NCBI RefSeq assembly: GCF_000142805.1
Contig: NC_013084.1
Span: forward strand, 186,001-250,000
Direction: 5' to 3'
Length of the DNA: 64,000 nucleotides
Origin: Lachancea thermotolerans CBS 6340
Taxonomy: Eukaryota; Ascomycota; Saccharomycetes; Saccharomycetales; Saccharomycetaceae
Numbering within the stretch: the stretch's first letter is position 1; each line of letters begins with the position of its first letter. The notes under the pieces are model-generated. The model was given only the letters and a program-made list of their open reading frames with translations, ran no database searches and was not told the origin of the DNA. Of the stretch, positions 1 through 9,793 are shown in pieces. Both the position numbers and the translations under genes were made by a program.

Positions 1-2010
1 GATTGTGTCCCCGATACCGATAGAGAATCCATTGTGAAGCAGCCAGAAATTGACTACCTTTTGAAGATTACTGAAGAGCCTTGCACAAATCTTGGGGCCC
101 TTTTCTCTTGTGACAACATGAATCAAACCACCACTTGAAGAGCCCACAGTTTTCTTGTCAACAACGCCGAAGATGATTTGACCATCAATAATCAGCATAC
201 CGTTGTCTTTTGGCGATAGTAAAGTTGTGCCCTCGTCAAACCTTTGCAAGTGGATACCGCTTGGAATGGCAATCGAAAGTATCTGCTTACCAGACCATAA
301 TGGTTTTGGCTTCAGGATGATTGGGGTTGGGATTACACCATCCCAATCCGGAATCCAGTAGAGCATATTCAACACCTGGTCTAGCTCGATAAAAGTGTCT
401 CTTAACGTCATTTTTCTAACACCACATAAGGTGTCCTGTACGATACCCATACAAGGTTTGTTAGACTGCGCTGACACAATTTGCTGAGGAACAGCGCAAA
501 GTTGAGAAAGCTCAGCTCTAGTTTCCTCCGACTGAGGCACGTGTAAGTTCATCTCGTCACCGTCGAAATCCGCATTATAAGGTGATGTTACGGACAAGTT
601 CAGTCTGAAAGTAGAATAAGGCATAACCTTTACTCTATGCGCCATCATGGACATCTTGTGAAGCGATGGCTGACGGTTAAACAGCACTGGGTCTTCATCG
701 ATAATGTGACGTTCGACCTTCCAACCATACTGGAGCTGGATATCACCCGCCCTTTTACTGTACCGCAAATCGATACGGTCACCGTTATCACGAATAATAT
801 ATTTTGCACCGGGATGCTCATTAGGACCATTGCGTACTAGCTGCGTCAGCCTGTCGATATTGTAAGGTGTTACAACCTCCGGGTAGGTAAGAGTTCTTGC
901 GATAGACTTTGGAACACCAACTTGATCCAGATCTAAGTTAGGGTCACCGGAAATAACCGTACGGGCAGAGAAGTCAACACGCTTTCCCATAAGGTTACCT
1001 CTGATACGACCTTCTTTACCCTTTAAACGGGCTCTGATAGATTTAATTGGACGACCAGACTTCTGCAGTGCCTGAGGTTGTCCTGCAATATCGTTGTCCA
1101 TGTATGTGGCAACATGAAATTGCAGTAAAGCTTCCGATTCTTGTATTACGTGCTGCGGAGACCCGTTAATTTCCAGCCTTTGGACATTAATATTAGCCTT
1201 TAAGATATCACCCAGCTTGTAAGTCAAATCATCCTCACCTCTTTGAGTTTCATTGAAAGAAATTGAAGGACGTACTGGTGGGGGTGGAACAGGCAAAACC
1301 GTAAGTATCATCCATTCCGGACGAGCAAAATCTTCATTGAAACCCAGCCTCACAGAATCCTCTGGAGAAATGTGTTTAAAGACATTGAGAACCTCGTCTG
1401 CTGAAATAACACGTCTTTCTGGCTGGTCTGCATCATCAGCACCCTTGTCCTTTTTCCATGTGCCCACTAGTGAGAGTCCATCTTTTCTAACACTAGGCTG
1501 AGTATTACCGCAACCACCTCTGGAAACATACTGAGCAGGGTCGTTATCGGAGGGCACCTCTGTCTCGCATACCATTTTGGCCTTACACAGAGACCAAACA
1601 GCATTGAATCTTCTTTTAGGATCTTTAATTTTTATAGCCTGTCTCATAAGTTCGCTATGCTCATCTAAGAGTAATTTACCACAATGCATGCAGACACACT
1701 CGCAAACTTTCTTAATTTTGGAAATGTACCCGATGTGGAACACAGGTTTGGCTAGTTCGATGTGACCAAAATGCCCTGGGCAGTCGTTCATGCCTTCACC
1801 ACAAGTCTGACACTTGTAGTTACGGTCTATAGAACCCAGACGAGGATCATTAAGACCTCCGACTTTGGCTCTCATTTGAGTCTCGTCCATCGTTTCAGGA
1901 AACTCGATTTTTGCGACACTGATAGCGCGAACTTCCTCCGGCGAGAAAATACCAAATTGGACTTCCTTGACGGTCCGCAAGGGAGCGCTGGAGTAGGGAA
2001 ATTCAACCAT
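1..2010 (-). CDS. RPO21: RNA polymerase II largest subunit, N-terminal part (cut by window edge)
   Basis: This is the catalytic subunit Rpb1 of nuclear RNA polymerase II. The frame is open from an ATG at 2008-2010 to the left window edge, giving 670 residues of a protein that is about 1,730 residues in S. cerevisiae. The clamp-core zinc-binding cysteines and histidines ([17 protein letters not shown]) lie near residues 65-85. The catalytic Mg-binding loop [12 protein letters not shown] lies near residue 480 (about bases 550-575). The active centre is therefore inside the window, while the trigger loop and CTD are outside. It is transcribed leftward, away from CPR6. In S. cerevisiae RPO21 lies next to SCM3; here CPR6 sits between them, as expected for an unduplicated ancestral order. 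No breaks are seen. Confidence 0.98.
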   Translation of the reverse strand, partial: MVEFPYSSAPLRTVKEVQFGIFSPEEVRAISVAKIEFPETMDETQMRAKVGGLNDPRLGSIDRNYKCQTCGEGMNDCPGHFGHIELAKPVFHIGYISKIKKVCECVCMHCGKLLLDEHSELMRQAIKIKDPKRRFNAVWSLCKAKMVCETEVPSDNDPAQYVSRGGCGNTQPSVRKDGLSLVGTWKKDKGADDADQPERRVISADEVLNVFKHISPEDSVRLGFNEDFARPEWMILTVLPVPPPPVRPSISFNETQRGEDDLTYKLGDILKANINVQRLEINGSPQHVIQESEALLQFHVATYMDNDIAGQPQALQKSGRPIKSIRARLKGKEGRIRGNLMGKRVDFSARTVISGDPNLDLDQVGVPKSIARTLTYPEVVTPYNIDRLTQLVRNGPNEHPGAKYIIRDNGDRIDLRYSKRAGDIQLQYGWKVERHIIDEDPVLFNRQPSLHKMSMMAHRVKVMPYSTFRLNLSVTSPYNADFDGDEMNLHVPQSEETRAELSQLCAVPQQIVSAQSNKPCMGIVQDTLCGVRKMTLRDTFIELDQVLNMLYWIPDWDGVIPTPIILKPKPLWSGKQILSIAIPSGIHLQRFDEGTTLLSPKDNGMLIIDGQIIFGVVDKKTVGSSSGGLIHVVTREKGPKICARLFSNLQKVVNFWLLHNGFSIGIGDTI

Positions 2011-2833
2011 AATGTGTGATCAGTTGGAGCGTTGTGCAATGTATATTCTAAGTTTTAAACCAGTTAGGAACGAGGATTGATGTACCGGCTGGAGTGGTGG
2101 GTTAGCTTTTAAGCGAAATGTAACCTTTTTTTATGTTTAGTGATTATTATTATCTTCGCTGGCTTACTACCGGCTGCGCGTTGACACCTGTATATGAGGC
2201 GGTAATTGTAGTTGACTTTCAAAAGAGTTTGAATGTCACTAGCGGTTGAGTACGAATTCGGTGAACCACGGTTCTGATGCTCTTACTCTCCAAAATAAGC
2301 AGTCAGACTTCTTGGCGCAATAATCCGCTATCGTTGAAAGATTGCACGTCTTTTCAGTTCCTGAATGCTGCGATCGAAAGGGACTTTCGGTTCTTTAAAC
2401 GTGAAAACTCTCCACAGTTCGGCCCACAAACAAGTGATTATCTCGAAACCTGTCGATTCAATAAACCCTTTGAAAAACTCGAGTTAAAGAGTGATAAAGA
2501 GCCACTTGCCTGCTATTGAAAATGCAGAAGGTGGAAAAAAAAAGAAGGATACTCTGTGAATGTGCTTACGGAGTCCCTTGCTCAGGCTTGAAATGTGCAA
2601 TAGTCTCTCGCAAACCACTTCGAGTTCATGAAATTCAATTTCCATATATTATTCGTTATGTTTTCGCCACCGAAAATTTTTCAAGTTCAAAATGATATGA
2701 ATTTATTTACGTAGGGTAACCATTAGTGAGTTTTATACATGTTTAACCGCTGAGATGATATGTAAGTCTTCCGAAGCTCAAGTCCTCTTCAAAGCTGACT
2801 CTTCTAACAATGAATGTGAGAATGCACTGACAC
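2011..2833. other. Intergenic region between RPO21 and CPR6
   Basis: This 823-base stretch holds the RPO21 promoter and the CPR6 3' end. An 80-codon frame at 2277-2519 (+) has no recognisable features and is probably chance. I see no RNA gene. A TTCCGAAG near 2769 resembles the centromeric CDEIII core but has no CDEI partner and no AT-rich CDEII. Confidence 0.6.
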
Positions 2834-3946
2834 TTAGGAAAACATCTTCGACAGAGATTTCTTCTGCTTGGCAACTTGTTCTTTCTTCAGCTTTTTAGCG
2901 TCGCTGATGGCCTTCAGTATGGCAGCGTCATTTTGCTGGTAGGTTGTGGCGAACTCAAGGTCAGTGATAGCCATCTCTGGGTCCTTTAGGTGGTAGTAAG
3001 CAAGGCCGCGACGGTACAAGGCCTTAGCCTTGGATTTGTCGTCCGCAGCGGCGTCGTGGACCACTTCGGTGGTAGATGTCAGAGCTTTTTGGTAGTCGCC
3101 AGTCTTGATAGCACAAAGAGCGATGTTCAAAAATATGGAGATCCTTAGTTGGTCCACTCTGCTTATGTCCTCGGCAGGCAGGTCTTGGGGAAAATACTGC
3201 TTGAGCATGGAGCTTGACTTTTCGTACTTAGTCAGTGCGGGCTGGAACTTTTGAGCCTTGAAAAGCGAAGTTCCAATATCCTTCACGGCAGATACCGCCT
3301 TTAGCACACTGTCGACGTTCTCGAGGTCAACCTTGCTGTCGTCTGCTAGGGAGTCGTCGTAGTTGTCGCCGAACTCGTCTGTAGGTGTTTTCTCTGCGTC
3401 CTCAGGGACGACGTAGTCGGCAGGCAGCACCCCGCAATCATCGACCTTGACGTCGGAAAGCGGCTTGTCGGCAGAGTCAGTGGCCTGACTCTCGATCGCG
3501 CGAGCGATCCTCTTGCCCTGAATCAGCTCACCAAACACAACGTGCTTGCCGTCCAGATGTGGGGTGGGCACACACGTGATAAAGGCCTGGGAGCCGTTGG
3601 TGTTGGGCCCAGCGTTGGCCATGGACAGCAGGAAAGGCTTATCGTGCTTCATGGTAAAGTTTTCATCCTCGAATTTTTCACCGTAGATCGACTCGCCACC
3701 TGTGCCGTTGAAATTGGTGAAATCGCCGAACTGGCACATGAAACCCTTGATGATCCTGTGGAAAATCGAGCCCTTGTAGCACAATGGAATTTCGGGCTTC
3801 GACTTGCAGTTTCCTGATTTGCCCTCACATAGTTTGTAGAAGTTCTCCGCTGTCTTAGGAACCACGTCGTTGTAAAGTTCGAAAACCATGCGGCCCTTGG
3901 GGATCCCGCCGATAGAGATGTCAAAAAAGACCTTTGATCTAGACAT
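2834..3946 (-). CDS. CPR6: Cyclophilin-40 type peptidyl-prolyl isomerase, Hsp90 co-chaperone
   Basis: A 370-residue protein, close to the 371 of S. cerevisiae Cpr6. Residues 1-175 are a cyclophilin domain with the catalytic [15 protein letters not shown] segment (H63, R64) and the cyclosporin-binding GSQAFITC and [10 protein letters not shown] segments. An acidic linker follows (about 180-210). Residues about 215-355 form TPR helices that in this family bind the MEEVD tail of Hsp90. The protein acts in the cytosol as a proline isomerase and chaperone partner. The ATG at 3944-3946 directly opens the cyclophilin fold, so the start is secure. It is encoded in the same direction as RPO21, SCM3 and COA4. 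In S. cerevisiae CPR6 (YLR216C) and COA4 (YLR218C) lie together on chromosome XII, not on chromosome IV with RPO21/SCM3. Confidence 0.96.
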   Translation of the reverse strand: MSRSKVFFDISIGGIPKGRMVFELYNDVVPKTAENFYKLCEGKSGNCKSKPEIPLCYKGSIFHRIIKGFMCQFGDFTNFNGTGGESIYGEKFEDENFTMKHDKPFLLSMANAGPNTNGSQAFITCVPTPHLDGKHVVFGELIQGKRIARAIESQATDSADKPLSDVKVDDCGVLPADYVVPEDAEKTPTDEFGDNYDDSLADDSKVDLENVDSVLKAVSAVKDIGTSLFKAQKFQPALTKYEKSSSMLKQYFPQDLPAEDISRVDQLRISIFLNIALCAIKTGDYQKALTSTTEVVHDAAADDKSKAKALYRRGLAYYHLKDPEMAITDLEFATTYQQNDAAILKAISDAKKLKKEQVAKQKKSLSKMFS

Positions 3947-4130
3947 GGTTAAAAGATGATGATATGCACTGCGAATTCCTGTCGCTCGTTAGACGAGTTT
4001 CTTTGAGCGGCGATGAGTTCGAGAATGTGTTTTGCGGGAGCAGCTTAAATATTTTTCGGGCCATTCGAAGGAGAAAGTGCTAGAAAACAGATATCGAAAA
4101 CCCATAGGTAAGGGGCGCACCGTGAAGCTT

Positions 4131-4751
4131 TCAGGTTTCGGGGCTGAGGGGTGGCTCGCCGGCCTCTTCTGATGCTTCCTCCTCCGTCTCGCTGCTCATA
4201 TCCCACACGTTGTCTGTAGTTGTGTCAATATCTAGTAAGTCACTCAGCACGCTCACGTATCTCTCGTTGTTGTCTGTTGTTTGGGTGCCAAGGCCTCGAA
4301 CATGGCCGTTGTCCTCGATTATTTCGCCTGTAGCTAGATCAAGTACATCCCCCTGGTCCTCAAGTGACCCATATTTCTCAATGAGATGCGCCCAGACGCG
4401 CTTCATGTTCTCATCGGCTTGTTTGTGTCGGCTCATCACCTGCTCATCAGTGAGCTTAGGAATCAAATGAGACTCCTTGGACATAATGTACACAACCTTG
4501 TCTGAAGATGGTGGCTCCTGTTTGCTCAGCTTGGGTGACTGAGACATTTGCTCCGGGACGTGGGGCGTATGTAGGCTACGCGGCGGGGTCGCGCGTTTGG
4601 GCTCTTCGCTAGTGCTCGGTTTTGTTAAAGCGACTTCAGCACTAGGCCGGGCGCTTGCAGAACCATTATCAGCAGCTAAGAGGCCTTTCAGTGCGCCTTT
4701 GAGATTCTTTAGCACCTTCCTCTTGTCGCGCTTTTTGTTGACACCGCTCAT
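4131..4751 (-). CDS. SCM3: Scm3/HJURP-type chaperone of the centromeric histone Cse4
   Basis: A 206-residue protein. The frame extends upstream to 4856, but I choose the ATG at 4749-4751 because the product then begins with a basic segment (KKRDKRKVLKNLKGALKGLL) that matches the start of S. cerevisiae Scm3. The diagnostic Cse4-binding core IPKLTDEQVMSRHKQADENM continues through residues matching the family (WAHLIEKYGSLEDQGDVLDL, then ATGEIIEDNGHV). The C-terminus is acidic. Known role: delivers the Cse4-H4 dimer to point centromeres and binds the Ndc10/CBF3 platform. That this yeast has Scm3 fits a point-centromere lineage, though no centromere is seen in this window. Neighbours are CPR6 and COA4, all on the same strand. 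Confidence 0.93.
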   Translation of the reverse strand: MSGVNKKRDKRKVLKNLKGALKGLLAADNGSASARPSAEVALTKPSTSEEPKRATPPRSLHTPHVPEQMSQSPKLSKQEPPSSDKVVYIMSKESHLIPKLTDEQVMSRHKQADENMKRVWAHLIEKYGSLEDQGDVLDLATGEIIEDNGHVRGLGTQTTDNNERYVSVLSDLLDIDTTTDNVWDMSSETEEEASEEAGEPPLSPET

Positions 4752-4871
4752 GCAGTTGTTTGTAGACTCATCGCCGACTTCTTCTTTTAATGCTGCAATG
4801 TATCTTCGAATCATTAAATACTTACACGAGAGGTAGTCCCCAGGAAAAAATAACAAATAGCTGGCAGACCG

Positions 4872-5120
4872 CTATTTGTCAACCGTTGAAACACGTTCTC
4901 TGTTTCCCTTCTGATCCCAGCACTTACGAAACAGTGCCATCTCTCCCAAGCACTGCCTCCAATCGTTTGTGTCTGCGTGACATAGTTGCAGGGCCATATT
5001 CTCAACGTAACAGCCCGTATCGTTTATTCTCTTGTCCCAAACATCTTCTTCGTCGTTACAGAGTTCTTTGTACTCTTCAAGAGCTTCCTTGTAGTATTTA
5101 GAGTCTTCTTTTTGAGCCAT
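4872..5120 (-). CDS. COA4: Twin CX9C mitochondrial protein, cytochrome oxidase assembly factor Coa4
   Basis: A small 82-residue protein with two CX9C motifs in a helical-hairpin arrangement: CYVENMALQLC (about residues 37-47) and CLGEMALFRKC (about residues 57-67). Proteins of this class are imported into the mitochondrial intermembrane space by the Mia40 relay and folded by two disulfides. I assign COA4 rather than another CHCH protein because S. cerevisiae COA4 (YLR218C) lies two loci from CPR6 (YLR216C), and the same pair lies close together here. It is predicted to help cytochrome c oxidase assembly. The start is the first ATG (5118-5120). It is divergent from SEC31 across a 419-base promoter. 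Confidence 0.82.
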   Translation of the reverse strand: MAQKEDSKYYKEALEEYKELCNDEEDVWDKRINDTGCYVENMALQLCHADTNDWRQCLGEMALFRKCWDQKGNRERVSTVDK

Positions 5121-5539
5121 TGCAAGTTGAGCCTCGGTCTGTCGGCGCCCAGGGATGCTAAAGCTTTTTGAAATCTTTAAAAGAGCAAGATCAACGAGCT
5201 AGACATAAAGGCTCAATACAAGCCTCTGGAAAAGATGCTTTATTTCTCTTTGAAGCCCTGCAAAAAGCGCCTAACAAGTACCCAGGGAAGGCTGCGCCCT
5301 CAACATCCTATTACTGGAGCTTCGCTTTGACTGTTCTTGACTAAAGCTCCGAAATGGATATTTGATTATGAAATCAGCCTCGCCAGCCCAACGCACGTGA
5401 TCAACAGATCTACGTGTCAGATCTCTAGCATGTGATCACGGGCAAAAAAAACTAAGCGAAAAAACAACATTGGCGTACGTCCCCCTTTCACATACGCGAT
5501 TTCGCTTCAAACATTCAACAACAAGAGGTTAGTCGAAGC
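5121..5539. promoter_or_regulatory. Divergent promoter COA4 / SEC31 with a CACGTG site
   Basis: This 419-base region must serve both COA4 (leftward) and SEC31 (rightward). It holds CACGTGA at 5394-5400 (Cbf1-type E-box) and a related CATGTGATCAC at about 5429-5439. The binding protein is inferred from the motif only. No further gene is seen. Confidence 0.5.
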
Positions 5540-8500
5540 ATGGTAAAGCTTGCGGAGTATCCTCGTACCGCGACTTTTGCGTGGTCTTATGACCGGTCGC
5601 CTTTGTTGGCAACCGGCACAGCGTCGGGCACCATTGACGCGGATTTCTCCAGCGAATCGACTTTGGAGATTTGGTCCCTGCTGTCGCCACACGAGGCGAC
5701 CCCCCAAGCGTCAATTACCGCGGACGCCAAGTTTAACGATCTGGACTGGTCGCATGATAACGCAATCATAGCAGGTGCGCTTGAGAATGGTGTTGTCGAG
5801 TTTTTTGCGCCCGAGGAACCACGGTCAGTTGCCAAGCTCGCGCAGCACACTACGCCCGTGAAAACAGTGACGTTCAACGCCAGGCAGCACAATGTGCTGT
5901 GTTCTGGTGGCAGCAAGGGCGAAATTTACATTTGGGATGCCAACAAGATCGAGACGCCTGGCTACGCACCCTTTGTGCCAGGCACTGCCATGACCCCTAT
6001 GGACGAGATTTACTCTCTCGCGTGGAACCAAAACCAGGCACATGTGTTTGCGTCCGCAGGATCATCAGGATATGCCTCTATCTGGGACTTGAAAGCGAAA
6101 AAGGAAGTTATTCACCTAAGCTACGCTTCTCCGGTTACAGGTCAGAGAAACCAACTCTCGATTGTCGAGTGGCACCCAAATAACTCGACAAGAATCGCCA
6201 CTGCTAGCGGTAATGACAGTGATCCTTCAATTCTGATCTGGGATCTTAGAAATGCCAACGTTCCTATGCAAGTCCTGTCGCAACCTCATACCAAAGGAGT
6301 TTTGTCGCTCGACTGGTGCAAGCAGGACGAAACCCTTCTTTTGTCGAGCGGGCGTGATAACGTTTGTGTCTTGTGGAACCCAGAAGAAGGACAAAGCCTG
6401 ACCCAGTACCCCACCCGCGGAAACTGGTGTTTCAAGACCAAGTTCGCCCCCCAGACTCCTGACCTCTTTGCATCCGCGTCCTTTGATAACAAAATTGAAG
6501 TGCAGACGCTTCAGAATGTTACATGCAGTTTGGACACAGACGCAACTGCCACAAAGCAGCGGGAGTCGGAAACGGAGTTCTGGAACAACGTGTCGGTTCA
6601 GGATGCCAACGAGAAGCCAATCGTCAAGAAGCTGCAAGCGCCAGCGTGGTACGGAAACAAATCACAAGCCGCTCAATGGGCATTTGGTGGCAAGCTTGTT
6701 CAGATCACAAGCGACAAGAAGGGCGTCAAGATAAGCAAACCGGCTATTCCCGGTGCCGAGAAAAATGTTCTGTTGGACAAGGCGTTGGAGACCAAAGACT
6801 TTAACCCAATTATCAACAAGAGACTTGTTCAGAGTATTGATGCCACCAATGAAGAAGACTGGAACTTGTTGGAGAAGCTATCTCTCGATGGAAAGGACGC
6901 TTTCTTGAGCGAGGCTCTAGCGTTCGACGATGAGGATACTGATGAGACTAAGGAGAAAGATGTGAAAGATGATGGGGGTGACTTTTTCAGCAGCCTAAAT
7001 GAAAAGTTCGTTCCAGAAGGCTCTTTCCGTCTTGATGCCTCCGATAAACTGAACGATCTCTTTAAAAGCCTTGTGAGGGGCGACAAGAAGAGTGCTATTT
7101 CTAGTGCCTTGGAACAGGATCTTCTACTTGAATCTCTTTTGATTGCTTTAGATTCTGATGATCAAACTCTCAAGCAAAAGGTCAAAAACGCCTATTTCAC
7201 CAAACATGGTAAAACATCGTCCCTCGCGAGGGTTTTACACTGTGTATCTGAAGGGGATGCAGACGATCTTGTCAAAAACATTGAAGTTGACCAATGGAAG
7301 TACGCTGTCAAGGCCATCGATTCATACACCTCAGACCTCTCGAAGAAGAACGAGCTTTTCATTGCCTTGGGCGATAGACTTTCCGACGCTGGCAACAGGC
7401 AAGATGCATTGCTTCTATACCTAAGTGCGCAATCTCTTGACAAGGTTGCCAGTATATGGCTAAAGGAATTTGTGGGTTTGGAAAGCAAGCTCGAGTCAAA
7501 GAAAGAAACTGTGTACGAGGCTCACTTGGAATGTCTGACCGAGTTTGTTGAAAGGTTCACCGTCTTCATTAGTTTGATCAGCGACGATCAGCATCAAAGC
7601 CTTGCTAATGAAGAACTTATCGCCAAGTTCTTGGAATTTGTTAATCTAACCTCTTCAAACGGAGACTTTGACTTGGCTCTCAAATTCCTCGAAATACTTC
7701 CAGGTGATAACGAAGATGTCGTTACAGAAAAACAGCGTGTCTTGATCGCTTCGAACAAGCTTCCTTCCGCTGCCACAAAGTCTCAAAAGCCTAGATATGC
7801 TGGCGGCAATGTTCTGAGTGGTACTTCTGTTGCCGGCTTAGGTTTGACTAATGATCGCACCCCAGGTGGTGTAAAGATGCCGCCAGCTCAGCCAATGCAG
7901 ACAGTTAACCCTTCCGCGCCTTTTGCTCCTAGCACTCCATTTAACCAGCAAACGCCTTTGAGGTCACGCGCTGCCTCCTTTGCAGCCCCAGCGCCCGAGT
8001 TGTTGAAGTCAAACCCATACGCGCCTGCCTCTACTCAGGCCACGACAGGCAGCAAGTACGCTCCGCCACCTATCACATCTCCTAGCAGTGCCCCACGCGG
8101 CTCTAGTGTGGCCTCTTCAGTTCCAATCACACACAAGAATGCTGGCACTTATGCCCCAGCCGTAGCACAACCCTCTGTGGCAGGAGCTGTTCCACCTAAC
8201 CCTTACGCTCCTAGCGCCGGTGCATATGGAAACTTCAGTGGCCAACCTGCTTATTCACAGCCGCTCAAGCCAGTGGCCAATGTAATTGGCGCCTCAGCTC
8301 CGGGGGCGAACAGCATGTCCCCTCCTCTGGCACCTCCTGCCTCTAATGCTGCATCTGGCCAAACTCCACACTTGAACAAGAACGCAAACGATGGTTGGAA
8401 CGACTTACCTTTGAACGTCAAGGAGAAACCAACTCGTGCCAAGGCAGTTTCTGTCGCCCCTGTGAGTGTGGCTCCCTCATCTGCTGCGCCTGGTCCTCAG

Positions 8501-9439
8501 GTGAATTTTGGCTCTATTCCACCACCTCCTCTTTCCCGTGTGACATCTTCAGCGAACCTGCAGACTCCAGTTCCTCAGCGTGTTCCATCCAAGACATATA
8601 CCCCTCCAAACGGGAGCGCTTCTCCAGCATCTGTTAACCCATATGCACCACCACTAGCCTCTGCGGCTCCCGCTCCCGTAGTGCCAAGCAATCCTTATGC
8701 TCCCTCTGCAGTCTCTACAGGCCAGCCAGTCCCAGGCAACCCCTACGCTCCAGCGGCAGCCATGCCCTCAAACCCATACGCCTCACCACCACCAAATGGT
8801 GCACCACAGCCACATTTAGGCAAATCCTATGGTCCTGGAAGCGGACTTAATGGGCTGAGTGCTCCTCCTGCATCTCAAAAAGCACCAATTGGCCCACCTC
8901 CAAAACACATGAAGAGAAGAACTCATGCTTCCAACGACATTGACTCTGCTAACGCTATCTTGGAGTCTGTTCAAAAAAGGTCAGAGGCTCCGACTCCACA
9001 AGTTGGCGGCGCTCCTCCTACGAGCATCCCAAAGAACCAGCCATTGTCTGAAGTGACCTCATCCGGGACCACTCCAGCGCCGCTAGCAGCAGAGCAGGGA
9101 TCTTCGTCTGGAATTCCGGTCGAGCAGCAACCCATTGTTGACTTTCTATCCTCCGAGCTCGGCCGCGTTACCCCATTAATTCCTCAAGAGTACACCAAGC
9201 AGCTTAAAGATTGTAACAAGAGGCTACGTATTCTCTTTGGTCACCTAGAAAGACAAGATCTGCTGACACAGCCTACAGTTGACAAGCTACATTCCATTGT
9301 TGCACTAATGAAAGAACGGCGCTATGCTGACGCTATGCAAGTTCACGTTGACATCGCCACCAACCACGCTCAAGAAGCCGGGAACTGGTTAACTGGTGTG
9401 AAGAGGCTGATCGGTATTGCCGAAGTTACTTCCAGCTGA
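5540..9439 (+). CDS. SEC31: COPII outer-coat subunit Sec31
   Basis: A 1,299-residue protein (S. cerevisiae 1,273). The N-terminus (about 1-350) is a seven-bladed WD40 propeller with repeated IWD/IWDL strands. An alpha-solenoid follows (about 380-745). A long Pro/Ala/Ser-rich disordered segment (about 780-1150) carries five NPYAP copies and one NPYAS. A conserved helical C-terminus covers about 1190-1299. With Sec13 it forms the outer cage of COPII vesicles at ER exit sites, and the proline-rich part contacts Sec23/Sar1 and stimulates GTP hydrolysis. The ATG at 5540 opens directly into the propeller (MVKLAEYPRTATFAWS). It is collinear with SNF3 and NUS1, as in S. cerevisiae (YDL195W-YDL194W-YDL193W). 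No break is seen. Confidence 0.97.
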   Translation: MVKLAEYPRTATFAWSYDRSPLLATGTASGTIDADFSSESTLEIWSLLSPHEATPQASITADAKFNDLDWSHDNAIIAGALENGVVEFFAPEEPRSVAKLAQHTTPVKTVTFNARQHNVLCSGGSKGEIYIWDANKIETPGYAPFVPGTAMTPMDEIYSLAWNQNQAHVFASAGSSGYASIWDLKAKKEVIHLSYASPVTGQRNQLSIVEWHPNNSTRIATASGNDSDPSILIWDLRNANVPMQVLSQPHTKGVLSLDWCKQDETLLLSSGRDNVCVLWNPEEGQSLTQYPTRGNWCFKTKFAPQTPDLFASASFDNKIEVQTLQNVTCSLDTDATATKQRESETEFWNNVSVQDANEKPIVKKLQAPAWYGNKSQAAQWAFGGKLVQITSDKKGVKISKPAIPGAEKNVLLDKALETKDFNPIINKRLVQSIDATNEEDWNLLEKLSLDGKDAFLSEALAFDDEDTDETKEKDVKDDGGDFFSSLNEKFVPEGSFRLDASDKLNDLFKSLVRGDKKSAISSALEQDLLLESLLIALDSDDQTLKQKVKNAYFTKHGKTSSLARVLHCVSEGDADDLVKNIEVDQWKYAVKAIDSYTSDLSKKNELFIALGDRLSDAGNRQDALLLYLSAQSLDKVASIWLKEFVGLESKLESKKETVYEAHLECLTEFVERFTVFISLISDDQHQSLANEELIAKFLEFVNLTSSNGDFDLALKFLEILPGDNEDVVTEKQRVLIASNKLPSAATKSQKPRYAGGNVLSGTSVAGLGLTNDRTPGGVKMPPAQPMQTVNPSAPFAPSTPFNQQTPLRSRAASFAAPAPELLKSNPYAPASTQATTGSKYAPPPITSPSSAPRGSSVASSVPITHKNAGTYAPAVAQPSVAGAVPPNPYAPSAGAYGNFSGQPAYSQPLKPVANVIGASAPGANSMSPPLAPPASNAASGQTPHLNKNANDGWNDLPLNVKEKPTRAKAVSVAPVSVAPSSAAPGPQVNFGSIPPPPLSRVTSSANLQTPVPQRVPSKTYTPPNGSASPASVNPYAPPLASAAPAPVVPSNPYAPSAVSTGQPVPGNPYAPAAAMPSNPYASPPPNGAPQPHLGKSYGPGSGLNGLSAPPASQKAPIGPPPKHMKRRTHASNDIDSANAILESVQKRSEAPTPQVGGAPPTSIPKNQPLSEVTSSGTTPAPLAAEQGSSSGIPVEQQPIVDFLSSELGRVTPLIPQEYTKQLKDCNKRLRILFGHLERQDLLTQPTVDKLHSIVALMKERRYADAMQVHVDIATNHAQEAGNWLTGVKRLIGIAEVTSS

Positions 9440-9793
9440 GAGAATTACTTCTGAGCTTTGAAAAGTTGTATATACTAGTAGATTTGAAAGCATAGTAAGC
9501 GCACTTAATGACACGTGAAGATTGTTCTCACAAAGCAATGCTCGTGCGTGGTCACGTGAAAAACTACCTAATTTTGGCATGACTGACCGATTCAATAGAC
9601 GGCACACTATTGGCATCATCAAAAGTGAACGTGAGCGGGCGAAAGACGATCAAGACTATTGCACAGTTAATAAAGCCTCAGCTTTTCGAAAACTTACGCA
9701 CTCTAGAGTACTTGCTCGCATCGAGTGAGCATCTTTGCGCTTGTTTTTCTAAGAGGTGAACGCCAAGAGCTCAATACTCGCCCTAGTAAATGA
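9440..9793 (+). promoter_or_regulatory. SNF3 upstream region with two CACGTG sites
   Basis: This 354-base intergenic region between SEC31 and SNF3 contains two E-boxes, CACGTG at 9512-9517 and 9553-9558, both followed by AA. They lie about 240-280 bases upstream of the SNF3 ATG. Cbf1 or another bHLH factor is an inference from the motif. Confidence 0.4.

Noticed and set aside
2755-2790. TTCCGAAG with nearby TGT, like centromere element CDEIII
   Set aside because: No RTCACRTG CDEI at the right distance and the DNA between is not the required AT-rich CDEII.
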